DNA from: an uncultured Actinomyces sp.
GTDB lineage: Bacteria; Actinomycetota; Actinomycetes; Actinomycetales; Actinomycetaceae
Length of the DNA: 21,175 nt
Assembly (NCBI GenBank): GCA_937926195.1
Contig: CALEXZ010000170.1
Coordinates: 1-21,175 of the forward strand
Reading direction: 5' to 3'
Positions 6,805 through 14,729 of the stretch are shown piece after piece. The notes under the pieces were generated by a model, which made no database searches, was not told where the DNA came from, and saw only the letters and a program-made list of their open reading frames with translations. Numbering within the stretch: position 1 is the first letter of the stretch; every line of letters begins with the position of its first letter. Position numbers and translations under genes: made by a program.

Positions 6805-7572
6805 ATGACCACCCGTTCCTCGGCCCGACACCGCAAAGCCACCCGTCCGCTGACACCGCTGTCGAGCGTCGCCCCCTCCACCCGCCGTGGTCTTGCCGTT
6901 GCCGCGTCCTCCGGCCTTGCGCTGACGATGATGGCCGCTGGTGCCAACGCCGCCAACGGCACCGAGGTCGCTGACTCTGCCGGCTCGCTCGACACCTCGC
7001 TGGGCACGATCTCGGCCGACGTGCGCACCGCCGTCACCACCAACGCCGCCATCTCTGTCAACGACGCCGGTGAGGAGGTCGCCTCCGACGCTGCCGTCGA
7101 CGTCGAGACCGCCGACGAGGCCGCCGCCCGTTCTGCCGCCGAGGCCGCCGCCGCTGCCGAGGCCGCCGCCGAGCAGGCCGCCCAGGTGCAGACGCCCTCC
7201 GCCCAGTCGGCCTCGACCGCCGCCCCGGTCGCGGCCAACGCCAGCGCCTCCGGCATCGCCGCCACCGCCATGCAGTACGTCGGTTCCGCCTACGTCTACG
7301 GCACCGCCGGTCCCTCCTCCTTTGACTGCTCCGGCCTGGTGTCCTACGTCTACGCCCAGCACGGCATCTCCCTGCCGCACTCCTCGTTCCGCATCGCGAA
7401 CTCGGGCGGCACCGTCGTCTCCGCCTCCCAGGCCCAGCCCGGCGACGTCATGTGGTGGCCCGGACACGTCGCCATCTACGCGGGCGACGGCATGATGGTC
7501 TCCGCCGAGGACGAGTCCTCCGGCGTGAGGTACATGCCCATCCGCTCCGGCGCGACCTACTACCGCTTCTGA
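6805..7572 (+). CDS. Secreted NlpC/P60 peptidoglycan hydrolase, paralogue 2
   Basis: A 255-residue exported hydrolase. The ATG at 6805 follows an AGGAGAAG site; the longer frame from the GTG at 6721 is riboswitch sequence. A signal peptide (TRRGLAVAASSGLAL..., cleavage near ANA at 47-49) is followed by an Ala/Glu-rich linker and the NlpC/P60 domain (about 150-255), with Cys175 in FDCSGLVSY and His221 in WWPGHVAIY. As in paralogue 1, MMVSAE puts Ser where the third polar catalytic residue normally sits. The first half is nearly identical to paralogue 3, while the catalytic half is clearly closer to paralogue 1, so the gene looks mosaic. The expected role is septal or lateral wall peptide cleavage with output set by c-di-AMP. 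No other domain was found. Confidence 0.92.
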   Translation: MTTRSSARHRKATRPLTPLSSVAPSTRRGLAVAASSGLALTMMAAGANAANGTEVADSAGSLDTSLGTISADVRTAVTTNAAISVNDAGEEVASDAAVDVETADEAAARSAAEAAAAAEAAAEQAAQVQTPSAQSASTAAPVAANASASGIAATAMQYVGSAYVYGTAGPSSFDCSGLVSYVYAQHGISLPHSSFRIANSGGTVVSASQAQPGDVMWWPGHVAIYAGDGMMVSAEDESSGVRYMPIRSGATYYRF

Positions 7573-7592
7573 GACGAGCCCCCTCGCCTCAG

Positions 7593-7634
7593 AACGCCCC
7601 CCGGCGCCGTTGACCGGCGCCGGGGGCGTTCTTG
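7593..7634 (+). terminator. Terminator after NlpC/P60 paralogue 2
   Basis: AACGCCCCCC-GGCGCCG (7593-7609) pairs with CGGCGCC-GGGGGCGTT (7615-7630) with a one-base bulge, then CTTGT. A strong GC hairpin 20 bp after the stop. Confidence 0.8.
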
Positions 7635-7709
7635 TCCGTGCGGGGTGCCACCCCGGGGAGAGAGTGTGTGGGGCACCACAGTCCAGTGTGTGGGCTTGTT
7701 AACGAAACC

Positions 7710-7739
7710 GTGACGTCCAAGCGTCTACTCGGGTAGCGT
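7710..7739 (+). promoter_or_regulatory. Candidate promoter of the third NlpC/P60 gene
   Basis: GTGACG (7710-7715), an 18-nt spacer and TAGCGT (7734-7739). An AT-richer TTGTTAACGAAACC just upstream could hold a regulator site, but I cannot assign one. Confidence 0.5.
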
Positions 7740-7769
7740 CACTCCTGGTACCGGCCTCGGCCGGACCGT

Positions 7770-7933
7770 CGTCGGAGCAAGGCTCAGTCCTGCCGCTTAC
7801 TCCGAAGGCTCCCAGACAACGGCAGGAACGGGGGAACCAATCCTGGTCCTGGCAGCGTCCGGGACCTTGGGGTGAAGTCCACTTCGGTGGACCGGACTTC
7901 TCCAGCCCGAACCCGACAGCTCACCCCGTCGGC
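7770..7933 (+). promoter_or_regulatory. c-di-AMP riboswitch (ydaO/yuaA class), copy 3
   Basis: Conserved blocks: AACGGGGGAACCAATCC (7827-7843), CTTGGGGTGAAGTCC (7866-7880) and CCCGAACCCGACAGCTCACC (7906-7925), ending in GTCGGC. P2 is CCTGCCG/CGGCAGG. The stem after GGTGAA changes in a compensated way relative to copies 1 and 2 (GTCCAC-TTCG-GTGGAC instead of GCCCGC-TTCG-GCGGGC in copy 1), which supports RNA structure. AGGAGA (7940-7945) follows directly. The 5' boundary is approximate. Confidence 0.92.
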
Positions 7934-7956
7934 ACCATCAGGAGATCAACCCGACT

Positions 7957-8715
7957 ATGACCACCCGTCACCGCAAGGCAACACGACCGCTGACCCCTCT
8001 GTCGAGCATCGCCCCTGCCACCCGCCGTGGTCTTGCCGTTGCCGCGTCCTCCGGTCTCGCCATGACGATGATCGCTGCGGGCGCCAACGCCGCCAACGGC
8101 ACGGAGGTGGCAGACTCCGCCGGTTCCCTGGGCGACTCGATGATTACCGCTGAGGTCCGTGCGGCAGTCACCACCAACGCCCCCATCTCCGTCGACGCCG
8201 CCGCTGAGGAGGTCGCCTCCGACGCTGCCGTCGACGTCGAGACCGCCGATGAGGCTGCCGCCCGCGTCGCCGCCGAGCAGGCCCAGGCCGCTGCTGAGGC
8301 CGCCGCCGCGCAGGCCAGCAACGCTGCCGCCACCGGGACCACGGCTGGCACCGCTGCCCCCGTGGTCGCCGCGGCCAACGCCAGCGGATCGTCCATCGTG
8401 GCCATCGCCATGCAGTACCAGGGCGTGCCCTACGTCTCCGGCGGCACCAGCCCGTCCGGGTGGGACTGCTCCGGCTTCGTGCAGTTCGTCTACGCCCAGG
8501 CAGGCATCGCGCTGCCGCGCACCTCGTACGCGCAGGGCTCCGCGGGGACGCTCGTCTCCGCCGCCGAGGCCCAGCCCGGTGACATCGTCTACTACGGCTA
8601 CCACGTCGGCATCTACGCCGGCGACGGCATGATGATCGACGCCGGCACCCCGGCGACCGGCACGGTCTACCGTCCGATCTGGGGCTCCCCGACTGGTTTC
8701 GTCCGCGTCGGCTGA
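7957..8715 (+). CDS. Secreted NlpC/P60 peptidoglycan hydrolase, paralogue 3 (diverged catalytic domain)
   Basis: A 252-residue exported hydrolase with an ATG at 7957 behind AGGAGA. The signal peptide (ATRRGLAVAASSGLAM..., cleavage near ANA at 43-45) and linker closely match paralogue 2. The NlpC/P60 domain (about 146-252) differs: Cys171 in WDCSGFVQF, His216 in YYGYHVGIY (no WWPG), and MMIDAGTPATGTV places Asp at the third polar position. The GTP-ATGTV loop resembles that of typical actinobacterial NlpC/P60 enzymes, so this copy may keep the ancestral active site or have another substrate preference. It is a separate transcription unit with its own riboswitch and 3' hairpin. The GTG inside this riboswitch is not in frame with the gene, which shows that the longer ORFs of the other two copies are accidental. 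Confidence 0.92.
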   Translation: MTTRHRKATRPLTPLSSIAPATRRGLAVAASSGLAMTMIAAGANAANGTEVADSAGSLGDSMITAEVRAAVTTNAPISVDAAAEEVASDAAVDVETADEAAARVAAEQAQAAAEAAAAQASNAAATGTTAGTAAPVVAAANASGSSIVAIAMQYQGVPYVSGGTSPSGWDCSGFVQFVYAQAGIALPRTSYAQGSAGTLVSAAEAQPGDIVYYGYHVGIYAGDGMMIDAGTPATGTVYRPIWGSPTGFVRVG

Positions 8716-8735
8716 CCCCAGCCCCTCCCAGCTGC

Positions 8736-8769
8736 CCGAGGGCCCTGACCGAACGGTCAGGGCCCTCGG
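8736..8769 (+). terminator. Terminator after NlpC/P60 paralogue 3
   Basis: CCGAGGGCCCTGACC (8736-8750) and GGTCAGGGCCCTCGG (8755-8769) form a perfect 15-bp stem with a GAAC loop. No T-tract follows. Confidence 0.8.
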
Positions 8770-8919
8770 CGTGCGCACCGACGACGACGAGAGGAGTGAG
8801 GGCGCCTCGGTGCGACGGACGAAAGGAACGAGCCGGACGAAGTGGTTTGGAACACAGCACACCTTCGTTACAGAATGGGACTGTTGGACACCCGACGCCC
8901 GCAGAAAGGGGTCGAAACC

Positions 8920-9861
8920 ATGACCGAAGACAAAGTCGTCCTCGTCGGTGTGGACGGATCGCCGGAGTCGCTCGGCGCGGTGGACTGGGCGGTCGCCCGC
9001 GCCGCACGTAACGGATGGCGCGTCCACATCCTGTGTGCCTACTCCCTGCCATCGTTCACCACCGCGTCCCTCGACGGCGGCTACGCCGCGCTCGACGACA
9101 CGGCCATCCGTTCCGGAGCCCAGGCCGTCGTCGACGAGGCGGTCGCCCGCGCCCAGGACAAGGGAGTGAAGGTCACGAGCTCCCTGGAGACCGGGGACCC
9201 CGCTGGGGTTCTCGTGGACCTCAGCGACGAGGCCGCTCTCGCGGTCGTCGGCACCCGGGGCGGCGGAGGCTTCGCCGACCGTCTTCTGGGCACCGTGTCC
9301 TCGGCCCTGCCTGCGCACTCACGCTGCCCGGCGGTCGTGGTGCCTCGGCACACCGAAGGCGCCGACTTCACGCCGGTCAGGCGCATCGTCGTCGGTGTCG
9401 ACGGCTCTGACTCGGCTCGCAAGGCCCTGCGCTACGCCGTGCGGGAGGCCGAGGCCTGGGGCGCCGAGCTCACGGCCGTCGCGGCCGTGCCCATGGCGAC
9501 CGGTGCCGGTGCGCTCGCGTGGCTGCCCGCCGCCGTCGACCGCGAGCAGGTGCTGGCAGACGTGCGGGCGGGGCTCGACCGCGCCGTCGCCGCCGCACTC
9601 GAGGGCCACCCCGGGGTGACGGTGCGCCGCCACGCGCTGGATGGCAACGCGGCTCAGCTCATGAGCGAGTTCTCCACCGCCGTCGACCTCGTGGTCGTCG
9701 GCTCCCGCGGGCGCGGGGGCTTCTCCGGTCTTCTGCTCGGGTCGACGAGCCAGGGAGTCCTGTCCCACGCCGCCTGCCCCGTCATGGTCGTTCCGTGGCG
9801 TGTCAAGGAGGGGGACTTCTCCTCCGAGCGCAACTCGGGCACCCCGTGGGGTCGCGCCTGA
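8920..9861 (+). CDS. Universal stress protein, tandem two-domain UspA type
   Basis: A 313-residue cytosolic protein with two UspA domains, about 5-133 and 145-300. Each starts with the family signature (VLVGVDGS, IVVGVDGS) and ends with a nucleotide-binding loop of the G-2x-G-9x-G-S/T type: GTRGGGGFADRLLGTVS at about 111-127 and GSRGRGGFSGLLLGSTS at about 261-277. ATP binding by both halves is likely. The ATG at 8920 (AGAAAGGGG site) is preferred to an in-frame GTG at 8842 with no family sequence. TTGGAA...TACAGAAT around 8845-8875 may be a promoter but is poor. Tandem Usps of this length are common in actinobacteria and are often linked to dormancy or energy stress; no such control can be read here. 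Confidence 0.92.
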   Translation: MTEDKVVLVGVDGSPESLGAVDWAVARAARNGWRVHILCAYSLPSFTTASLDGGYAALDDTAIRSGAQAVVDEAVARAQDKGVKVTSSLETGDPAGVLVDLSDEAALAVVGTRGGGGFADRLLGTVSSALPAHSRCPAVVVPRHTEGADFTPVRRIVVGVDGSDSARKALRYAVREAEAWGAELTAVAAVPMATGAGALAWLPAAVDREQVLADVRAGLDRAVAAALEGHPGVTVRRHALDGNAAQLMSEFSTAVDLVVVGSRGRGGFSGLLLGSTSQGVLSHAACPVMVVPWRVKEGDFSSERNSGTPWGRA

Positions 9862-9929
9862 GGCCAGGCAGACGGCAGTCACCCGACCAGCCTGGCCTGC
9901 CGCGTGCGGGCCAGGTCGGCCGCGCCGCG

Positions 9930-9960
9930 TTGCGGCGCGCGCCGGTGACACTGGTAGGGT
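9930..9960 (+). promoter_or_regulatory. Candidate promoter of tRNA-Arg
   Basis: TTGCGG (9930-9935), a 19-nt spacer and TAGGGT (9955-9960), ending 8 nt before the tRNA. The primary transcript would have almost no 5' leader. Confidence 0.5.
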
Positions 9961-9968
9961 GGCACCAG

Positions 9969-10041
9969 GCCCTCGTAGCTCAGGGGATAGAGCACCGCTC
10001 TCCTAAAGCGGGTGTCGGACGTTCGAATCGTCTCGGGGGCA
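9969..10041 (+). tRNA. tRNA-Arg (anticodon CCT)
   Basis: A 73-nt cloverleaf: acceptor GCCCTCG/CGGGGGC with one U-G pair, D arm GCTC/GAGC, anticodon stem CCGCT/AGCGG with loop CTCCTAA (anticodon CCT, reads AGG), five-base variable loop, T arm GGACG/CGTCT with loop TTCGAAT, discriminator A10041. CCA is not encoded. Confidence 0.95.
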
Positions 10042-10047
10042 CGCACC

Positions 10048-10094
10048 ACGGTCCCGCGGGACCCCGCCGAAAGGTCAGGGTCCCGCGGGACCGT
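10048..10094 (+). terminator. Hairpin terminator of tRNA-Arg with self-palindromic arms
   Basis: ACGGTCCCGCGGGACCC (10048-10064) and GGGTCCCGCGGGACCGT (10078-10094) are exact reverse complements around a 13-nt loop. Each arm contains the 14-bp palindrome GGTCCCGCGGGACC, so two small hairpins could also form. No T-tract. The rest of the gap to 10221 shows nothing recognisable. Confidence 0.75.
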
Positions 10095-10221
10095 CCCACG
10101 TCTGGGCCCGGCCGGGACACCAGTGAGGCACCAGCGGGGGAGCCCCAGGTGGCGAGGCCTGCCCGTGGGCGCTCGGAGCCTCGGTCCGGTGCGCCGCCGC
10201 AGCACGCCACCGCACGACCGA

Positions 10222-10227
10222 TATGTT
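10222..10227 (+). promoter_or_regulatory. Possible -10 element for a leaderless transcript
   Basis: TATGTT ends 7 nt before the ATG at 10235, the distance expected between a -10 box and the start point. No purine-rich ribosome site or clear -35 is seen. Confidence 0.35.
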
Positions 10228-10234
10228 GTGGGAT

Positions 10235-13200
10235 ATGACGCCCTCACTCTTCTCATTCGGCCGCAACCGCCGCGAGACCGTCACGTCCGACGACGTGCGG
10301 GAGGGCAGCGCGCTCGTCGCGTCACCACCGGCTGAGACCACCGCGGTAGCCGTTGAGGCCCCCGCCCCGCCCGTGCCCGAGCCGAGCAGCCCGCGCTCAC
10401 AGGCGGTGGAGGACGCCCTCGCGGCCTGGCGTGAGGAGCTCGTCGATCTCGGCGGTGTCGCCAGCCTCGACGACATCACCCTGCTCGACGGCGTCGTCGA
10501 CCTCACCGCCGCCCACCCCTCAGGAATCGCCCAGCTGTACGCCGGCCGCGTCACCCACCTGTCCAGCCTCGTGCGTGAGCGAGGAGCGCTCGGGGTCGCC
10601 CGCCAGTCCCTGCGCGAGGTCGCAGGCCGCACCGAGGTCCTCGCCCGCCAGTTCGGTGTCGCACCCGTCTACCTGGCCATCGGCGTCGCCTCCTGGACCC
10701 AGGACGTCGTGCCGGACACCGACGACGAGGCCCTGGGTCTGGACGGTCACGACGACGAGGACGCCCTCGCTGACATCGCAGCGGCCCCCGCCCCTTTGAC
10801 TCACAGCGTCAACGCCCCGGTCCTCCTGCGTCCTGTGCGGCTGGCCGCCACCAACACCGACACGGCCATCACCCTCGACCCCTCCATCGAGATCAACCCC
10901 GTCCTCACGCGCGCGCTGCGTGATGCGGGCTCCAGCGCCGACGTCGAGGCCATCGCCCGCGCCTCGCTGTCGGCCGAGGGCTTCACTCCCCGCGCCGCCC
11001 TCACCCGCATCGGGTCGCTGGGACGCCGGTACCTGCGCGACTTCGTCGTCCACGAGCGCCTCGTCATCGGTGCCTTCGTCCACCCGGGACAGGCCCTTGT
11101 GGAGGACTTCGACGCCACGTTGGAGCGCTCACGCGCCTCCGCCCTCGTCGCCGCGCTCGCGGGCGACGAGCCCGCTCGCAACGCCCTGGACGTCGCCCTG
11201 CCCCTCCCTGAGGAGACGGACCGCGCCCCTGAGTGTGAGCGTGGCGTCGGGGACCTCGACGTCGCCCAGCTCGCCGCCGTCGAGGCCGTGTCCTCGGGCG
11301 CCTCCATCCTTCTGGACGCCCCTCCCGGCTCCGACGTCGCCGAGACGCTGGCGGCAGTGGTCGCCGACGCCGCCGCCTCGGGCCGCACCGTCCTGCACGT
11401 GCCCGCCACGAGTGCTGACGGGCACGCTGTCGCGCGTGCGCTGGACGAGCTGGGCCTGGGCGGCATGGTGATTGACCTCACTGAGGACCCGGCCTGGCGA
11501 CGCCATGCCGCCGAGGCGATCAAGGACTCGCTCGGCGCCCTGCCTCCGGAGCTCGACGTGCCGGCCATCGTCGACCTGCGCGATCGCCTGACGGCGCTGC
11601 GTGAGCGTCTGGCCGGCTCCGTCGACGCCCTGCACGAGGTGCGCGAGCCCTGGGGTGTGTCCGCCTACGTGGCGCTCCAGCGGCTTGCTGAGCTCACCAC
11701 GGGGCGCGCGCGCACCCGTACCTCGGCCCGTGTGAGCGACAACGGTCTGCCGCGCCTGGACGAGGCCGGGCGCGAGCGGGCCCTGCGCCTCCTGCACCGG
11801 GCCCACGAGCTCGGCGTGCTGACCCAGGAGACCACCTCCTCCGCCTGGAACGGCCTGACGGTTGCAGATATCGACGAGGCCACGGACGCGCTCAGCCGCA
11901 TGGCCCGCCTCGCTGACGAGCTACTGCCCGAGCTGTGCGACAACGTCACCGACGTCGCCGCCAGCACCGGCATGACGCGGGCCACGACGCTCGCCGAGTG
12001 GTCGGAGCAGCTGGAGGTGCTTGACGGCATCCGTGACAGCCTCGACGTGTTCCTGCCCGAGATCTTCGAGCGCTCGGCCGCCGACCTGGTGGTGGCCACC
12101 GCCACCAAGCAGTGGCGTGAGCGCCGATCCGTGCAGATGAGCGCCTATGACCGCCGTCGTTTCACCAAGCAGGCGAAGGACCTCGTGCGGCCTGGACGGT
12201 CGGTCGGTGACCTGCACGCCGAGCTGGTCAAGGTCCAGCACCGTCGTGAGACCTGGCGCAAGCACAACCCCGACGGCGGCTGGCCCCGTCTGCCCCAGGG
12301 GCTGGACGCGATGGAGGCCACGGCCGCCCAGGCACGTGAGGCCGTCGAGCGGCTCCAGCCCCTGTTCGCCACGGCCGAGGGCTCCCCCGTGCTCATGGAT
12401 CTGGAGCTGACTGAGCTCCTGGAGCGGGTGCGGGTCCTGGCCGACGACGACGTGACCGCGCAGAAGCTTCCTGAGATCAACCGGGTCGTCGGCGAGCTGG
12501 GAGAGCTCGGGCTCGGCTCCCTGCTGGCGGACCTGGTGGCGCGTGAGGTCGCGCAGGAGGAGCTCGACGACGAGCTGACGTACTGCTGGTGGGCCTCCCT
12601 GCTCAGCCGGATCCTGCGTGAGGACCGGCGCCTGGCGGGGCTCGACACCGGCGTGCTCGCGGAGCGGGCCGAGGTGCTGCGCGACCTGGACACGATGCAG
12701 GTCGACACCCTGCCCGGTCCGGTCGGGCAGGCCTGGGCGAACCGGGTGCGCACGGCGGTCGAGGCGGACAAGCAGCAGGCCCGCTCGCTGTACGTGGCCC
12801 TGTCCCGTGAGGACGGTGTGCCGCTGCGCGAGATCCTTGCCGAGCACCCGGTGGCGATGGTCGCCAAGCCGGTGTGGATCGTGCCGCCGACGCTGGTCCC
12901 CCAGGTCTTCGACCCGCAGGCCGTCCTGGACCTCGCCGTCCTGGACGCGAGCGCACCGGTGCCCGTCTCCCAGGTGCTTCCGGCCTTTGTGCGTGCCGAG
13001 CAGGTGCTCGTGGTCGGCGACCCGCGCCGCGCCACCAGTGGCCTGGCCTCCGAGCTCGGGCCGCTGCTGCCCTCCGTGACGCTGCCGACGACGCGCAACA
13101 CCCTCGACGCCGAGATCGCTGCCTTCCTGGCGCGCAACGGCTACGAGGGCGTCGTCGAGGCGGTCCCGGCTCCGCCGGGGGCACCGAGCCTGTGCCTCGA

Positions 13201-14407
13201 CCTCGTGGACGGGCGGGGCATGCCCGCCCCGGGGCAGACGGCCGTCGAGTCGGTGCCGGCGGAGGTCGAGCGCGTCGTCGACCTCGTCATCGAGCACGCC
13301 CTGACCCACCCGGAGCAGTCCCTGGGGGTCGTGGCCCTCAACGCCCGCCACGCCGAGGTGCTGCGCGGGGCGACGGTGGCGGCGGCCGCCGGATCGCCGG
13401 CCCTGGAGAGCTTCTTCGCGGGGGGAGTCACCGAGCCCTTCGTCGTCGTCGACCTCGGTGAGGCCCGGTCACTGCGCCGCGACCACGTCATCATCTCCGT
13501 GGGCTACGCCAAGACCCCGCACGGGCGCACGATCCACTCCTTCGGGGCGGTTTCGGGCGCCGGCGGCATGGTCGGCCTGGTGGAGTCCCTGTGCGCCTCC
13601 CGCGGCACCACCCGGGTGGTCTCCAGCCTGGCAGCCGAGGACATCGACCCGGACCGTCTGCACGCACCGGGTGCCCGCCTGCTGCGGGAGGTCCTGGCGC
13701 GCGCGGCAGGCAACGGCATGGGCGAGATCGTCATGGACGAGCAGTCGCCGGACCGTCTGCTCGTCGAGCTCGCCGAGAGGCTGTGGCGCAAGGGCCTGAC
13801 GGTCGTCCCGCGCTACGGCGTGGAGGGCGGAACCCGCATCCCGCTGGCGATCGGGCACCCGGACTACCCGGATGAGCTCTTCGTCGCCGTCCTCACTGAT
13901 GACGCGGACTATGCGGTCCAGCGGAGCCTGCGTCGTCGTGACCGGCACTGGGTGGAACGGCTGCGCCGCCGTGGTTGGCGGGTGCACATGGCTTTCGCCG
14001 TGTCCGTGTTCATTGACGCCGAGGCAGAGGCCTGCGCCATCGAGAACCAGGTCCTGGCGGTGCTCACTGCGCGGGCGGAGGCCGCGGCGCCCCCGGCGGC
14101 CGTGATTCCGGCCCGGGTGGAGGAGCCCGTTGAGGCCGTGCATGAGCTGCCGGTCGTCGACGGCGGGGACGGTGGGCAGGAGCCGACGCCGCAGCGGGGA
14201 CGGCGTCCCCCGATCGCTCAGGGGCTGCCCCTGCAGGCGTACTCCGACGACCAGCTCGATGACCTGGTCGCCTGGATCCGCTCCGACGGCGTGGAGCGTG
14301 AGGAGGCGGTCGAGGTGGAGGAGCTGCGGGCGACCCTCGGTCTGCTGCGCCGCGGCTCGGGGATCGACGCGGTGCTCGCCAACGCAGTGCGCCGCACGCG
14401 GCCGTGA
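10235..14407 (+). CDS. Large DUF4011 / SF1-helicase / Vsr-like (Hhe-type architecture) protein with degenerate active sites
   Basis: About 1390 residues. An N-terminal DUF4011-like region (about 60-310) has LLRPVRLAATN and IEINPVLTRAL. An SF1 helicase-like body follows. Its Walker A position reads DAPPGSDVAET (361-371), with Asp and Val368 replacing the Gly and Lys of GTGK. Motif II reads LDASAPVPV (from 903) in place of DEASQxPV. The motif III segment is GDPRR (928-932) in place of GDPRQ. The segment corresponding to motifs V-VI (DHVIISVGYAKT...ESLCASRGTTRVV) lacks the QGDE and TRA(R) residues. The C-terminal region (about 1168-1275) resembles the Vsr/MTES_1575 nuclease fold, but RIPLAIG and VAVLTDD stand where RIDLxV and ECDG are expected. 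The fold looks conserved while both ATPase and nuclease chemistry appear lost. DUF4011-helicase-Vsr is, as I recall, the architecture of the Hhe defence protein. ATG 10235 is preferred over ATG 10223, which lies inside the putative -10. Confidence 0.75.
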   Translation: MTPSLFSFGRNRRETVTSDDVREGSALVASPPAETTAVAVEAPAPPVPEPSSPRSQAVEDALAAWREELVDLGGVASLDDITLLDGVVDLTAAHPSGIAQLYAGRVTHLSSLVRERGALGVARQSLREVAGRTEVLARQFGVAPVYLAIGVASWTQDVVPDTDDEALGLDGHDDEDALADIAAAPAPLTHSVNAPVLLRPVRLAATNTDTAITLDPSIEINPVLTRALRDAGSSADVEAIARASLSAEGFTPRAALTRIGSLGRRYLRDFVVHERLVIGAFVHPGQALVEDFDATLERSRASALVAALAGDEPARNALDVALPLPEETDRAPECERGVGDLDVAQLAAVEAVSSGASILLDAPPGSDVAETLAAVVADAAASGRTVLHVPATSADGHAVARALDELGLGGMVIDLTEDPAWRRHAAEAIKDSLGALPPELDVPAIVDLRDRLTALRERLAGSVDALHEVREPWGVSAYVALQRLAELTTGRARTRTSARVSDNGLPRLDEAGRERALRLLHRAHELGVLTQETTSSAWNGLTVADIDEATDALSRMARLADELLPELCDNVTDVAASTGMTRATTLAEWSEQLEVLDGIRDSLDVFLPEIFERSAADLVVATATKQWRERRSVQMSAYDRRRFTKQAKDLVRPGRSVGDLHAELVKVQHRRETWRKHNPDGGWPRLPQGLDAMEATAAQAREAVERLQPLFATAEGSPVLMDLELTELLERVRVLADDDVTAQKLPEINRVVGELGELGLGSLLADLVAREVAQEELDDELTYCWWASLLSRILREDRRLAGLDTGVLAERAEVLRDLDTMQVDTLPGPVGQAWANRVRTAVEADKQQARSLYVALSREDGVPLREILAEHPVAMVAKPVWIVPPTLVPQVFDPQAVLDLAVLDASAPVPVSQVLPAFVRAEQVLVVGDPRRATSGLASELGPLLPSVTLPTTRNTLDAEIAAFLARNGYEGVVEAVPAPPGAPSLCLDLVDGRGMPAPGQTAVESVPAEVERVVDLVIEHALTHPEQSLGVVALNARHAEVLRGATVAAAAGSPALESFFAGGVTEPFVVVDLGEARSLRRDHVIISVGYAKTPHGRTIHSFGAVSGAGGMVGLVESLCASRGTTRVVSSLAAEDIDPDRLHAPGARLLREVLARAAGNGMGEIVMDEQSPDRLLVELAERLWRKGLTVVPRYGVEGGTRIPLAIGHPDYPDELFVAVLTDDADYAVQRSLRRRDRHWVERLRRRGWRVHMAFAVSVFIDAEAEACAIENQVLAVLTARAEAAAPPAAVIPARVEEPVEAVHELPVVDGGDGGQEPTPQRGRRPPIAQGLPLQAYSDDQLDDLVAWIRSDGVEREEAVEVEELRATLGLLRRGSGIDAVLANAVRRTRP

Positions 14408-14631
14408 ACGGGCAGGACGTCCCGCGCCGTCGTCGGCACCGGCGGGTCGTTGCCCTGTCGGCGGCGGACCAGGCGCGGGTGGACAGGGGCGAGCTGCCGG
14501 AGGCGGAGGCCGAGGTGGCGCGACGACGCCGGCTGGACGCGCTGACCGAGGCGCGTGCCCACGCCGACGGCGCCCAGGAGCGGGCGAACGACGCCCGGCT
14601 GCTGGCCGAGGTCCCACCGCACTGGGGCTGA
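14404..14631 (+). CDS. Small conserved-looking basic protein coupled to the helicase-like gene
   Basis: A 75-residue protein whose GTG start overlaps the upstream stop in GTGA (4-nt overlap), implying translational coupling and production in step with the large protein. It begins with an Arg-rich patch (VPRRRRHRRVVALS), then has a predicted long charged helix rich in Ala, Glu and Arg, ending PPHWG. No signal peptide or membrane segment. I do not recognise the family. The overlap suggests a partner or accessory subunit, possibly a nucleic-acid-binding one given the basic N-terminus. Confidence 0.65.
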   Translation: MNGQDVPRRRRHRRVVALSAADQARVDRGELPEAEAEVARRRRLDALTEARAHADGAQERANDARLLAEVPPHWG

Positions 14632-14666
14632 GCCCGGCCGGGCCCGGGCGCGTCTCGGGTATGACG

Positions 14667-14697
14667 ACGCCCGCCGCCTCAGGGAGGCGGCGGGCGT
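14667..14697. terminator. Bidirectional hairpin between convergent units
   Basis: ACGCCCGCCGCCTC (14667-14680) and GAGGCGGCGGGCGT (14684-14697) form a perfect 14-bp stem with a 3-nt loop. It lies between the small gene on the plus strand and mscL on the minus strand and can serve both. Confidence 0.85.
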
Positions 14698-14729
14698 GTG
14701 CGTGGGTGTCGGACGGGTGCCGACTCAGG

